Source of the DNA: an uncultured Muribaculaceae bacterium
Lineage (GTDB): Bacteria > Bacteroidota > Bacteroidia > Bacteroidales > Muribaculaceae
Assembly: GCA_910584905.1 (NCBI GenBank)
Contig: CAJUCQ010000057.1
Location: 1 to 26,715, forward strand
Direction: 5' to 3'
DNA: 26,715 bases
Part shown: piece after piece, positions 7,429 to 13,682 of the stretch
How the letters are laid out: each line of letters starts with the position of its first letter
Numbering within the stretch: position 1 is the stretch's first letter
Translations under genes and position numbers: made by a program
Notes under the pieces: model-generated
The model's database searches: none
The model's input: the letters and a program-made list of their open reading frames with translations, nothing else
Told to the model about the DNA's origin: nothing

Positions 7429-8379
7429 TCAGAACGAAATACCTTTAGAGTGAACAATCGGGCCCGGAACGAAGAAGTCTACAACAGCGCCTTCGGCCCT
7501 GATTTCGGCCACGGCGTCGGAGAGCTGACGCAGATAGCGGGCGGCATCCTCGTCGAGAGCTGCGGCCACTGCCGCGCGGGCCTCTTTCTCGGCCCTGAGC
7601 TTTTGATTTACGGGGCTTGACTGATTTACTTGCACCACTCCGTCGGGGAGCACCTCCACGGGGAGCCGCTCTACGGCCTTTTTCATCGTCAGGAGCGCAA
7701 TCGCCCTCCGGGCCGTGTCGCCGGTACGGTCTTCAATTTCGGCATCGCCGTCGAGGAGCCGGGCCAAGAGGTCGCGCCCCATGAGCGGGGCCACTGTAGC
7801 CTGCTGGACCTCGCGAATCATCGGAAGAAGCGTCAGGAAGAGGCGGTGCGAGCCGGTGGTATAATACTCGTCGAAAGTTTCCTTGTCGCGGATAAGGAGT
7901 CCGCGCCGGAGGCGGTATTTCCTCGATTGGGTCCAGAATGGGAACTGAGCGCGGTCGAGCGTCTCGATAAGAGCATCGACGGCCTCGAATGCGAGATGTC
8001 GGATGTTTGCCTCGTCCTTGTACTGCTCAAGCGCCGTCAGGGCCGCTTCGTTTTCGCCCCGGAGTGCCCGGCGTCCGTTTTCGTCGTGGTGGGCATCGAG
8101 CGTGGGGATTATTTTCAGCCACGAGAAAAGCGCCACGGCCTGCTGAAGATAGCGCAGGGCCTCGGGAGCGAGCGGGTTTTCGGCCGTTTCTGGGGCGGCG
8201 TCGCCGGCGTAGAATCGTGCCAGCTCTTCGAGCGTTTCCGTGCCCGTTATAGCCGCGACGTCGCGCATTCCGAGCGGGAGTATGGGTTTCTATAATTCGA
8301 AGTCCACACGGCTTGATATGAGGCCGAGAGCGGCGGTTATTTCCGCGCCCCCATCCCTTGTTATGTTAAATAGAGTCAT
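7429..8379 (-). CDS. DUF6712-like connector protein, interrupted by an in-frame amber codon
   Basis: The frame begins at ATG 8379, overlapping the preceding gene by 14 bp, and encodes MTLFNITRDGGAEITAALGL and on to VDFEL. It then meets TAG (8290-8292) at codon 30 and continues in the same frame with KPILPLGMRDVAAITG for another 286 codons to TGA at 7429. The two parts together read as one normal protein start, with the Phe-Glu ... Lys-Pro ... Leu ... Arg-Asp pattern typical of these connector-like phage proteins. The first ATG after the amber is at 8268 and would drop 37 residues. The downstream part is helical and full length (279 aa). One C-to-T change (CAG to TAG) would explain the break; readthrough is the alternative. 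Confidence 0.72.
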
Positions 8380-9052
8380 CGCGTGATAATAAAAAAGGTG
8401 TCCAGTTGTCGTAATTGTCGAGGTTCATAATCTTCAGGCGGTCAAAAACCTCCTCCTTGTAGAATCGTGCGAGGTCCGAATCGACGGTGATGCACATTTG
8501 CTCGCACCTCTGGTTAACGTTGAAATTTGCCGAGCCTTCGGCCACGAAGTCGAATCGCGGACCGAATCCGGCCATAACTTTTGCGTGGCTTCGCAAAATC
8601 CCTACCCGTCCGCCTGAGCTGATGATAACATCTTTCAGAGCGAGATAAGTGTCGATGTACTTGTATTTGAAAATTTCGCCGACGTAGAAGTCCACGCGGC
8701 CCAAAAGTCCGGCGGCCATCCATTTCCGGAGCTGCTCGATATGAGACGTCGAAAGATAGAAAGTCTGACACGCGAGATACTCCAGCGGCTGTTGCTTCAG
8801 GATAGCCCTCAGATACGCTATAGAATCGATGTTGCCATATGAGAAAACGTGATAGGCATCGCCGGGCCGGAAGTGCCACGGGATAATATTTTCGAGTTCG
8901 TTTTCCGCATGGAGCATTCGCTCTATTCGCTTGGGCCTGACGGAGCACGCCTTTGCGGGTTCATCCTTGTTGGGGTCGTCGATGACGTCGCGGCCGCCCT
9001 CGTTGGGAGGCGGCGCGGCTGTCGCGGCGGGAGGGTCGAAGATATTACGCAT
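8366..9052 (-). CDS. PLD-like (single HKD-type) phage protein
   Basis: The 228-residue protein has a proline-rich, charged N terminus and a domain from about residue 60. That domain holds a phospholipase-D-like half motif: His156-x-Lys158 (RSHAKVMAG), then EGSANFNVN with Ser174 and Asn176, then Glu184. This superfamily includes nucleases and phosphodiesterases, which need two such motifs, usually from a dimer when only one is encoded. The canonical Asp six residues after Lys is not clear, so activity is uncertain. It overlaps the end of the portal gene and precedes the connector gene, so it may act at the portal or on packaged DNA. It could also be a structural remnant of the fold. Confidence 0.6.
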   Translation of the reverse strand: MRNIFDPPAATAAPPPNEGGRDVIDDPNKDEPAKACSVRPKRIERMLHAENELENIIPWHFRPGDAYHVFSYGNIDSIAYLRAILKQQPLEYLACQTFYLSTSHIEQLRKWMAAGLLGRVDFYVGEIFKYKYIDTYLALKDVIISSGGRVGILRSHAKVMAGFGPRFDFVAEGSANFNVNQRCEQMCITVDSDLARFYKEEVFDRLKIMNLDNYDNWTPFLLSRDDSI

Positions 9053-10406
9053 TGGCTTTGATGCGGTTTGCGGGGTTTATATTTTTTTCGGCATCGACAA
9101 TCGCGCGATATAGTCCGATGCGGAGTCTCGAGCCGGGGAAATTGTTGTCAATGAAAATTTGCCACGGCCTGCACAGCACCAAATCCGGGAGGGCCGTTTC
9201 GGTGGCGTTGTAGACTTTCAGGCTGTAAAGCTTTTCGGAGCCGGAGCCGAGTTTGGTGTCAAGGATAAGATTTGAGAGGGCGGGGTCGAGTCCGAATCCG
9301 GAAGTAGCCGCCGAGTCGGCCTTTCTGGCCACGGCCACTTGCGCCTCGATATAGTCTTTAATTTTCTTGTCGATAGGCGTAATTTTCCAGCCCTGATAAT
9401 CGCCGGCGGCCTCGTTGAAGAAAGCCGACGTGTGCATGAACTTGCCGGCGTTCTTCCTGCCGGTCATGCTTGCGGCAAATTTCTCCATAGCCTCGTCCTT
9501 GAGCTGCTCGAGCATCTGCGCCGAGTATTGCACTCCGGTGCGCTCGCATATATCCTGAAGGCGCTTCTCGGCATCCTCCCAGTAGCCTGCGGGGCTTTCA
9601 ATGTGCATCGACACGGCGGAGGCGTTTTCGTTGTATGCGGCGAGTATTCCGGGGAGCGTTCCGGCGAGCTCGAGCCAGCCGAAAGCGCCGACGAATCGCG
9701 GCACGCTGTAGTGCTGCTTGTTGTAAGAATACAAGCTGAAGTAGGCCAGCGCCACGGGGTGACGGAACGGGTCGGCGGGGTTGAACAGCGGGTATTCGGT
9801 GAAATCTTGTACAAGAGGATGTGGGAAATCGCCGACGACGGCCCTGCGGGGCGCGACGCCCTCGCCCTCGTAGACGAAGCGCACGCGCGCGGCGGGCACG
9901 TGCTCGATACGGGCGATAGCGCCCGGGGCGCCTATACGCGGGGCGCGCGTGCGTGTGATTTTCACCCAAAAGCCCTCGAGGTGCACGAGGTCGACGAGAC
10001 AACGCTGCATCTGCGTGAGATAGTCGATGTCGTCGAGGCTTGCCGAGACTTGAGGTTCGACGGCCCACGCCCTGAAGGGCTTGTTGTCGGCGTCGACCTC
10101 GTCGCGGTAGAGCCTCGGGCCCTCGCCCCACTGGAGGCCTGTTTTCTTGCCCATGATGCCCTCTCCGGCGTAGAAATTGGAGAGGACGCGGTCGACGTAT
10201 CCGGGGAGGTCGTCGTCGTCGCCGTAGGGGATTGTTTTGACGCCGTTGACTATTCGATATTTCAGGCCTCCGGCGTATGCGGCGAATCGCATGTCCGGAG
10301 CCGCGGTTCCGGCCGATGAGAGGCGTGAGCCGGCGTTTAGGTTGAAGGATATAAGCTCGCCGTTTCCGTTGTCGATAAATCCGAAGTTTCCGCTTCTGCG
10401 TATCAT
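9045..10406 (-). CDS. Phage portal protein
   Basis: The 453-residue protein forms the dodecameric vertex ring through which DNA enters and leaves the capsid. Length and layout fit a small siphoviral portal: an N-terminal wing region (to about 150), a central part with QVSASLDDIDYLTQMQRCLVDL, the long helical crown/stem region (about 270-330), and a C-terminal FGLDPALSNLI ... SGSEKLYSLKVY ... FPGSRLRIGLYR ... NINPANRIKA segment seen in Bacteroidetes phage portals. It overlaps the next gene by 8 bp and heads the head-tail connection genes. The assignment is by overall pattern; portals have no short catalytic motif. Confidence 0.75.
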   Translation of the reverse strand: MIRRSGNFGFIDNGNGELISFNLNAGSRLSSAGTAAPDMRFAAYAGGLKYRIVNGVKTIPYGDDDDLPGYVDRVLSNFYAGEGIMGKKTGLQWGEGPRLYRDEVDADNKPFRAWAVEPQVSASLDDIDYLTQMQRCLVDLVHLEGFWVKITRTRAPRIGAPGAIARIEHVPAARVRFVYEGEGVAPRRAVVGDFPHPLVQDFTEYPLFNPADPFRHPVALAYFSLYSYNKQHYSVPRFVGAFGWLELAGTLPGILAAYNENASAVSMHIESPAGYWEDAEKRLQDICERTGVQYSAQMLEQLKDEAMEKFAASMTGRKNAGKFMHTSAFFNEAAGDYQGWKITPIDKKIKDYIEAQVAVARKADSAATSGFGLDPALSNLILDTKLGSGSEKLYSLKVYNATETALPDLVLCRPWQIFIDNNFPGSRLRIGLYRAIVDAEKNINPANRIKANA

Positions 10407-10425
10407 AGTGGGTGCGGTAGGGGGG

Positions 10426-10716
10426 TTAGACTGTAGTGCGGAGTCCGTTGAACTCCATTACGAGCACCTGCCAGCATGTGAGCAGGCGGCCCGTTTCGGT
10501 GTCGGTGATAAAGAGTTTGTGGCTTGAGTTCTCGACGTCCTCGTCGGAAGCTTTGGGCCGGAGACGGGCCGCGGCGATATGAGCCATGTCGCCTCCGCGG
10601 CCGGTGGCGCGGTTGTATTTTCGAAAGCGGATTGCGAACGTTCCGCCCTCGGCCGAGATGCGCTTCATTTCGTCTACGGCCTTGTAGATGTCTATCGTTT
10701 TCGTGTTGCGGTCCAT
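10426..10716 (-). CDS. Small conserved phage protein upstream of the portal
   Basis: The 96-residue protein begins MDRNTKTIDIYKAVDEMKRI, and its start overlaps the end of the spanin gene by 25 bp. A GGTFAIRFRKYNRATGRGG segment is followed by a C-terminal region predicted as beta strands (KLFITDTETGRLLTCWQVLVMEFNG). The same kind of protein recurs beside the portal in Bacteroides phages, but its function is not known to me. Overlaps on its 5' side show it is in the lysis-to-portal operon. Confidence 0.7.
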   Translation of the reverse strand: MDRNTKTIDIYKAVDEMKRISAEGGTFAIRFRKYNRATGRGGDMAHIAAARLRPKASDEDVENSSHKLFITDTETGRLLTCWQVLVMEFNGLRTTV

Positions 10717-11207
10717 ATTCGTAGGGAGATAACAATCAGTGCGAGGAAAAAAAACGCGTATCCGGCGGCCGGCAGTCCGGAAAGAGCCGGGCGCGTTTGC
10801 TTTTCGGTTTCGGACTCCCGGGCGCTTTCGTCGGAGCTGGTGCGGGAGAGGCGCGCCGAGGCGAAGGCAACGTCGCCGGCGAGGTCCGTCACCGAGGCGT
10901 GCGCGCTGCGGGCGCTTGCGGAGCTGCACGCCCACCACGTCAGGCGCACGGGCCTCCCTGCGGAGTCGCGCTCGATGTCGAGGCGTCCGGATTTCTTTTT
11001 GTGCGATGCCGACGAGTCGGCGGCGTTGATTGCGACCCCGGCGGCGGCTTGCGTCTGCGACAGGGCGAGCTCGAGGCTGGCAGTGTCGGCCGATGCGTAG
11101 CGGTCGGCGGTTGTGGTTTTTTTCGAGCTGTTGCACCCCGGGAGGATGAGCGCCGGTAGAAGGACGAGGGCCGCGGCGACGGCGACAAGGTAGCGGCGGC
11201 TATTCAT
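10692..11207 (-). CDS. Putative unimolecular spanin (u-spanin lipoprotein)
   Basis: The 171-residue protein has a signal peptide and lipobox ending ILPGC (Cys25) at its N terminus and a C-terminal transmembrane helix (about 149-165) followed by a basic end (RIWTATRKR). This double anchoring, lipid in the outer membrane and helix in the inner membrane, is the hallmark of u-spanins such as T1 gp11, which fuse the two membranes at the last step of lysis. The middle is charged and helical. The true ATG at 11,207 overlaps the end of the holin gene by 8 bp. Position next to a holin supports the role. The proline before Gly-Cys is a slightly unusual lipobox. Confidence 0.75.
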   Translation of the reverse strand: MNSRRYLVAVAAALVLLPALILPGCNSSKKTTTADRYASADTASLELALSQTQAAAGVAINAADSSASHKKKSGRLDIERDSAGRPVRLTWWACSSASARSAHASVTDLAGDVAFASARLSRTSSDESARESETEKQTRPALSGLPAAGYAFFFLALIVISLRIWTATRKR

Positions 11208-11496
11208 GGTCGCGGGAGCTTTGTGAGGAGGAGAACTCCGCGAGGCGCTCGCTGACGCTTGTCTTGAGCTTGTCGAGTTCGTTGGCGTAGTGGATGGAAA
11301 TCCCCATAAGCGAGGCCACGAAGATGCAGATTGTGCCGAATGCCGTAAGCACCGAATTATGTATTTCACCCTCCGGGGGGATATAGAGGCCGCTGAAGAG
11401 CAGCACGAGTCCGCAGGCCATGGTGACGATGGCCATGATGTAGATGACGAGTTCTTTGAACGTCAGTTTGTCAAATTCGCTTTTTATGTGTTTCAT
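11200..11496 (-). CDS. Putative holin
   Basis: The 98-residue protein has two transmembrane helices (about 15-36 and 47-70) and a charged coiled C terminus (ANELDKLKTSVSERLAEF), matching class II-like holins. Holins form inner-membrane holes that time lysis. Translation starts at ATG 11,496 (MKHIKSEFDKL). An upstream in-frame extension crosses a terminator and is not credible. It heads the lysis genes and overlaps the spanin. It stops with TAG, one of three genes here that do, which argues against global amber recoding. Confidence 0.7.
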   Translation of the reverse strand: MKHIKSEFDKLTFKELVIYIMAIVTMACGLVLLFSGLYIPPEGEIHNSVLTAFGTICIFVASLMGISIHYANELDKLKTSVSERLAEFSSSQSSRDHE

Positions 11497-11557
11497 GACT
11501 GAGCGTGATTGATTGGATGCTGCAAAATTGGCAATTAACGCGCGCATAACGAAGGAC

Positions 11558-11593
11558 AAAAAAGGGGGCGCAGACCTCACGGCCGGCGCCCCC
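11558..11593 (-). terminator. Intrinsic terminator before the holin gene
   Basis: The stem GGGGGCGC/GCGCCCCC (11,586-11,593 and 11,564-11,571) with a 14-nt loop is followed on the minus strand by six T residues (11,558-11,563). It ends the unit containing the genes at 11,612-12,856. No good promoter is seen between it and the holin; a CAATTTTG near 11,530 is only a partial -7 match. Confidence 0.8.
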
Positions 11594-11611
11594 ACACATT
11601 AGGCATACATA

Positions 11612-12055
11612 TTATTTGGATGGAAAGTAATTCGAAGCTATCCCGGCGAGAATAGTCCGGGCGTCGGCGAAGCGGGCGAGGGCCTCGCGGCTTTTGTCGA
11701 CGGCGCCGTCAGGGACGGCGGAGGAGTCTTCGACGATAGTCAGGGCCGCCGTGAGCTTGAGCGTTCCGCGGACGGCGGCCTCGAAGGCCTCGGCGAGAAT
11801 TTCGCGGAAAAGGATTTCTCGGACCGATTTCCCCTCGGTCGGCGGCGGCGATGTGAGCTTCCGGCGTTGGCGGCCTACGCGGCGTATAGCCTCGGCGAGT
11901 ATTGACTCGATAAAATCGACGTCGGCGCAGATTGCGGCTTGGCCGGAAGGCGGAAGCTGGGCCACGGCTTCGCGGAGGCGGTTGACGGCCGAGCGCATGT
12001 CGCGCGTGGCCGTGTCGAGCGAGATGATTGCGAGGGAGTCGGCGCCGTAGCTCAT
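11612..12055 (-). CDS. Unknown helical protein
   Basis: The 147-residue, mostly alpha-helical protein is rich in Ala, Arg and Glu and has no signal peptide, membrane segment or recognised motif. Its start overlaps the previous stop (ATGA). It is the last gene before the terminator at 11,558-11,593. With its two upstream neighbours it forms a small accessory unit between packaging and lysis genes whose role is unknown. Confidence 0.6.
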   Translation of the reverse strand: MSYGADSLAIISLDTATRDMRSAVNRLREAVAQLPPSGQAAICADVDFIESILAEAIRRVGRQRRKLTSPPPTEGKSVREILFREILAEAFEAAVRGTLKLTAALTIVEDSSAVPDGAVDKSREALARFADARTILAGIASNYFPSK

Positions 12056-12537
12056 AGGGCCGGACTTTCAGGCTTGTCCTCGGCGGTCTCGGCGCCCTCG
12101 TCGGCCTCGTCGTCCACGGCGGCGGCTATTGCTTCGTAGTCGGAGCGAATGATGCGCAACATGCGCACTAAGGCCATGCACTCCTCATCGTCGAAGTCGT
12201 AGTCGGCGCCGTAGTCGAGCACGGTATCTTCGGCCCACTTGAGGGCGCCGGTCATTTCGGCGGCGGGTCCTTGAGGGTCCTGAATGTTGCGGACGAGGGC
12301 GGCCACTGCCTCGGGCGAGCCGGAGGTGAGGGTCAGGATGTCGGAGGAGATGCCCGTTAAGGTGCGGACGAGGGCCATACACTCGGAGTCGTCGAGGTCG
12401 AGGTCGTGGCCCTCCTCGATGATAAGGCGGATTATGCGGGTGAGCACATCGTTCATGGTGTCGACAAAATCTTTGTCGGCCTTGCTGTAGCTGTTGAGGA
12501 TAACGGAGAGGCGCTTTGCGCTATTTTTGGTGTTCAT
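12052..12537 (-). CDS. Unknown acidic protein with an internal duplication
   Basis: The 161-residue acidic protein contains two related halves: DLDLDDSECMALVRTL in the first and DYDFDDEECMALVRML in the second, each followed by a helix with Ile-Ser/Arg-Ser-Asp. The C terminus is very acidic (DDEADEGAETAEDKPESPAL). The pattern suggests two copies of a small helical unit with acidic loops, possibly cation-binding, but no family is recognised. It is coupled to the next gene by an ATGA overlap. Confidence 0.6.
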   Translation of the reverse strand: MNTKNSAKRLSVILNSYSKADKDFVDTMNDVLTRIIRLIIEEGHDLDLDDSECMALVRTLTGISSDILTLTSGSPEAVAALVRNIQDPQGPAAEMTGALKWAEDTVLDYGADYDFDDEECMALVRMLRIIRSDYEAIAAAVDDEADEGAETAEDKPESPAL

Positions 12538-12595
12538 GATGTGTGTCGGATGTTTGTGGTTTGTAAAAAATTGTTTGTGGGGTCCCCGTAGATGG

Positions 12596-12856
12596 TTACT
12601 GTATGCGTTCGGGGTGCTTTGCGTCGTCGAGGATTTCGCGGAGAGCCGCAGGCCCGGCCGCTACGGCCAGCGCGATAAGGCCCCTGAGGGCGAGTTCACG
12701 GTCGGCGTTTGCGGCGCCGAGGATAAGAGCGGCCACGGCTATCACAGCGGCAAAGATACTGAAATTTTCGATACAATATGCAATTAGCGTGCAGAAATAC
12801 GCGCGAGGCGTATCATTTTTGCCCGATACGGGCACGGACGGTGTTTTTGTCTTCAT
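12596..12856 (-). CDS. Small membrane protein behind structured leader 1
   Basis: The 86-residue protein has one or two membrane helices (about 24-50 and 56-72), short soluble ends and a holin-like shape. Translation starts at ATG 12,856 (MKTKTPSVPVSGKNDT). A longer in-frame extension upstream is really the leader. The start codon lies three bases after leader arm R3 (12,860-12,874), so R2:R3 pairing would cover the ribosome binding region. It heads the unit ending at 11,558. It could be a second holin, an antiholin or a superinfection protein. Confidence 0.6.
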   Translation of the reverse strand: MKTKTPSVPVSGKNDTPRAYFCTLIAYCIENFSIFAAVIAVAALILGAANADRELALRGLIALAVAAGPAALREILDDAKHPERIQ

Positions 12857-13099
12857 TTTGCTTGGTGGTTTAGCTGTTAAAAAATTATGGGTTCGGCACA
12901 AAGAAAGGCGCACGCCTCTCTCCGTGTCGCTAAACCACCAAGCCGGAGGGTCCGTGCCGAAGGTGTGGAGTGGGGGCGTGCGCCTGTATTTCGCGTGCGG
13001 ACCGGATGTTGAGTCCGTCCGCAGTCGGGCAAAAAAAATGCCCGAATATTTCGAGCCGAGAATCGGCGAAAGACCCTGAGCGGGGTTGATGGTTTAGCG
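12857..13099 (-). ncRNA. Structured leader / small RNA element 1
   Basis: The ~240-nt region between a strong promoter and a small membrane protein gene has no credible protein. On the minus strand its order is as follows. R1 (about 13,086-13,099) lies at the RNA 5' end. A terminator hairpin follows (13,031-13,056), then a hairpin with 7-bp stem TGCGGAC/GTCCGCA (about 12,995-13,022). Three segments come next, C' (12,975-12,985), B' (12,954-12,961) and A' (12,929-12,943), then C (12,906-12,916), B (12,892-12,899) and A (12,860-12,874). Each primed segment is the exact reverse complement of its partner, but the order is collinear, so the helices interlock. R1 repeats A with one difference (13 nt) and can pair with A'. 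The 69-nt RNA ending at the terminator may be a product by itself. Confidence 0.7.
13031..13056 (-). terminator. Early terminator/attenuator of leader 1
   Basis: On the minus strand, GCTCGAA pairs with TTCGGGC around an ATA loop, followed by A and eight T residues. The T run is also flanked by GGGCA and TGCCC, which can form a competing hairpin. It is nearly identical to the one in leader 2. Confidence 0.7.
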
Positions 13100-13103
13100 A
13101 TGG

Positions 13104-13134
13104 CAAAGTTACGACGGGCCGACGAGAGGTGCAA
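13104..13134 (-). promoter_or_regulatory. Promoter of leader 1
   Basis: On the minus strand, TTG (13,132-13,134), a 20-bp spacer and TAACTTTG (13,104-13,111) match the Bacteroidetes consensus. The RNA start is expected about five bases downstream, at segment R1. Confidence 0.75.
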
Positions 13135-13178
13135 GTCCGTGAGCGTTAAAAAAGCTGAAAAGTTGCGACGGCGGGCGT

Positions 13179-13367
13179 TCATTGCTTGCCTCCTTCCTCG
13201 TTAATGGTGATGTTGATAGAGCCGCCTTCGAGGTGAATCTCGAAAGAGTTGCCGGCGAGGGAGAGGGTCACGCGGTCTTGCATCGTGCAGATGTCGTCGG
13301 CGAGTTCGGCCAGCAGTGCGCGGAGTTTCTTCGACGATACCCGGCGCGTTTGTTTTGGGTTTTCCAT
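13179..13367 (-). CDS. Small unknown protein behind structured leader 2
   Basis: The 62-residue protein begins MENPKQTRRVSSKKLRALLA, a basic helical N terminus. It ends in a beta-rich segment (SLAGNSFEIHLEGGSINITI). No family is recognised. The ATG lies one base after leader arm A (13,369-13,385), so leader folding should control access to the start. It is the only gene between promoter 13,576-13,607 and promoter 13,104-13,134. The two-part layout recalls small DNA-binding or antirepressor proteins, but nothing proves it. Confidence 0.6.
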   Translation of the reverse strand: MENPKQTRRVSSKKLRALLAELADDICTMQDRVTLSLAGNSFEIHLEGGSINITINEEGGKQ

Positions 13368-13571
13368 ACGTTATGTTCGTTTGGCAGTTGCAGACAGTAA
13401 AACGGCTGTCATATCCCGTCGCCAAACGAACATAACGGTTAACTCCGAAGAGCAAAAGTTACTGGATATGACAGCCGTAGCTGTTTATGTAGAGGCACAA
13501 AAAATGCCCGAAGAATTCGAGCCTTTAACCGTGGCCCCTCGGAATGGACTAACCATCATGTTCGTGTTGGC
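13368..13571 (-). ncRNA. Structured leader / small RNA element 2
   Basis: The ~200-nt leader has the same architecture as element 1. On the minus strand R1 (about 13,558-13,571) is at the 5' end, a terminator hairpin lies at 13,499-13,522, then B' (13,464-13,478), A' (13,421-13,437), B (13,402-13,416) and A (13,369-13,385), one base before the ATG. B/B' is a perfect 15-nt and A/A' a perfect 17-nt inverted repeat. Because they interleave, they can form an H-type pseudoknot or alternate with each other. R1 matches A apart from one inserted base and can pair with A'. A C(UUCG)G tetraloop hairpin lies between B' and A'. No protein is encoded. Confidence 0.7.
13499..13522 (-). terminator. Early terminator/attenuator of leader 2
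   Basis: On the minus strand, GCTCGAA pairs with TTCGGGC around a TTC loop, followed by A and six T residues. The stem is base-for-base the same as in leader 1 while loop and flanks differ. It would release a ~73-nt RNA. Confidence 0.7.
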
Positions 13572-13575
13572 ACTG

Positions 13576-13607
13576 CAAAGTTAAAAACAAAAATCGGAAA
13601 AAGCAAA
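13576..13607 (-). promoter_or_regulatory. Promoter of leader 2
   Basis: On the minus strand, TTTG (13,604-13,607), a 20-bp spacer and TAACTTTG (13,576-13,583) are a full consensus match. The -33 box directly abuts the T run of the hicAB terminator. Confidence 0.8.
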
Positions 13608-13641
13608 TAAAAAAGCACCCCCGCCGAGGAGGGCGAGGGTG
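13608..13641 (-). terminator. Intrinsic terminator of hicAB
   Basis: On the minus strand, CACCCTCGCC (13,632-13,641) pairs with GGCGGGGGTG (13,616-13,625), with one mismatch, and is followed by C and six T residues (13,609-13,614). It lies 37 bp past the hicB stop. Confidence 0.75.
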
Positions 13642-13666
13642 AAAGTCAAGACCAAAAGTCAAGAAG

Positions 13667-13682
13667 GTGTTAATTAATCAGA
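13667..13682 (+). repeat. 16-nt inverted repeat, left copy, at the hicB 3' end
   Basis: GTGTTAATTAATCAGA on the plus strand is the exact reverse complement of 14,330-14,345. It contains the palindrome TTAATTAA and overlaps the hicB stop codon (13,678-13,680). Confidence 0.85.

Noticed and set aside
7429..8379. TAG read as an amino acid throughout the phage
   Set aside because: Three genes (10,692, 11,200 and 23,561) end at TAG at sensible positions, so only the single TAG at 8,290 is anomalous.
12877..13182. A 101-codon minus-strand frame over leader 1
   Set aside because: It spans the promoter, terminator and inverted repeats. The constraints seen are those of RNA structure rather than codons.
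13369..13437. Invertible promoter of the Bacteroides phase-variation type
   Set aside because: The 17-nt inverted repeats enclose only 35 bp, far shorter than known invertible promoters, and no recombinase is nearby. The interleaved second pair fits RNA structure better.
12857..13571. Retron or diversity-generating retroelement RNA
   Set aside because: No reverse transcriptase gene lies in the window, and no template/variable repeat pair was seen.
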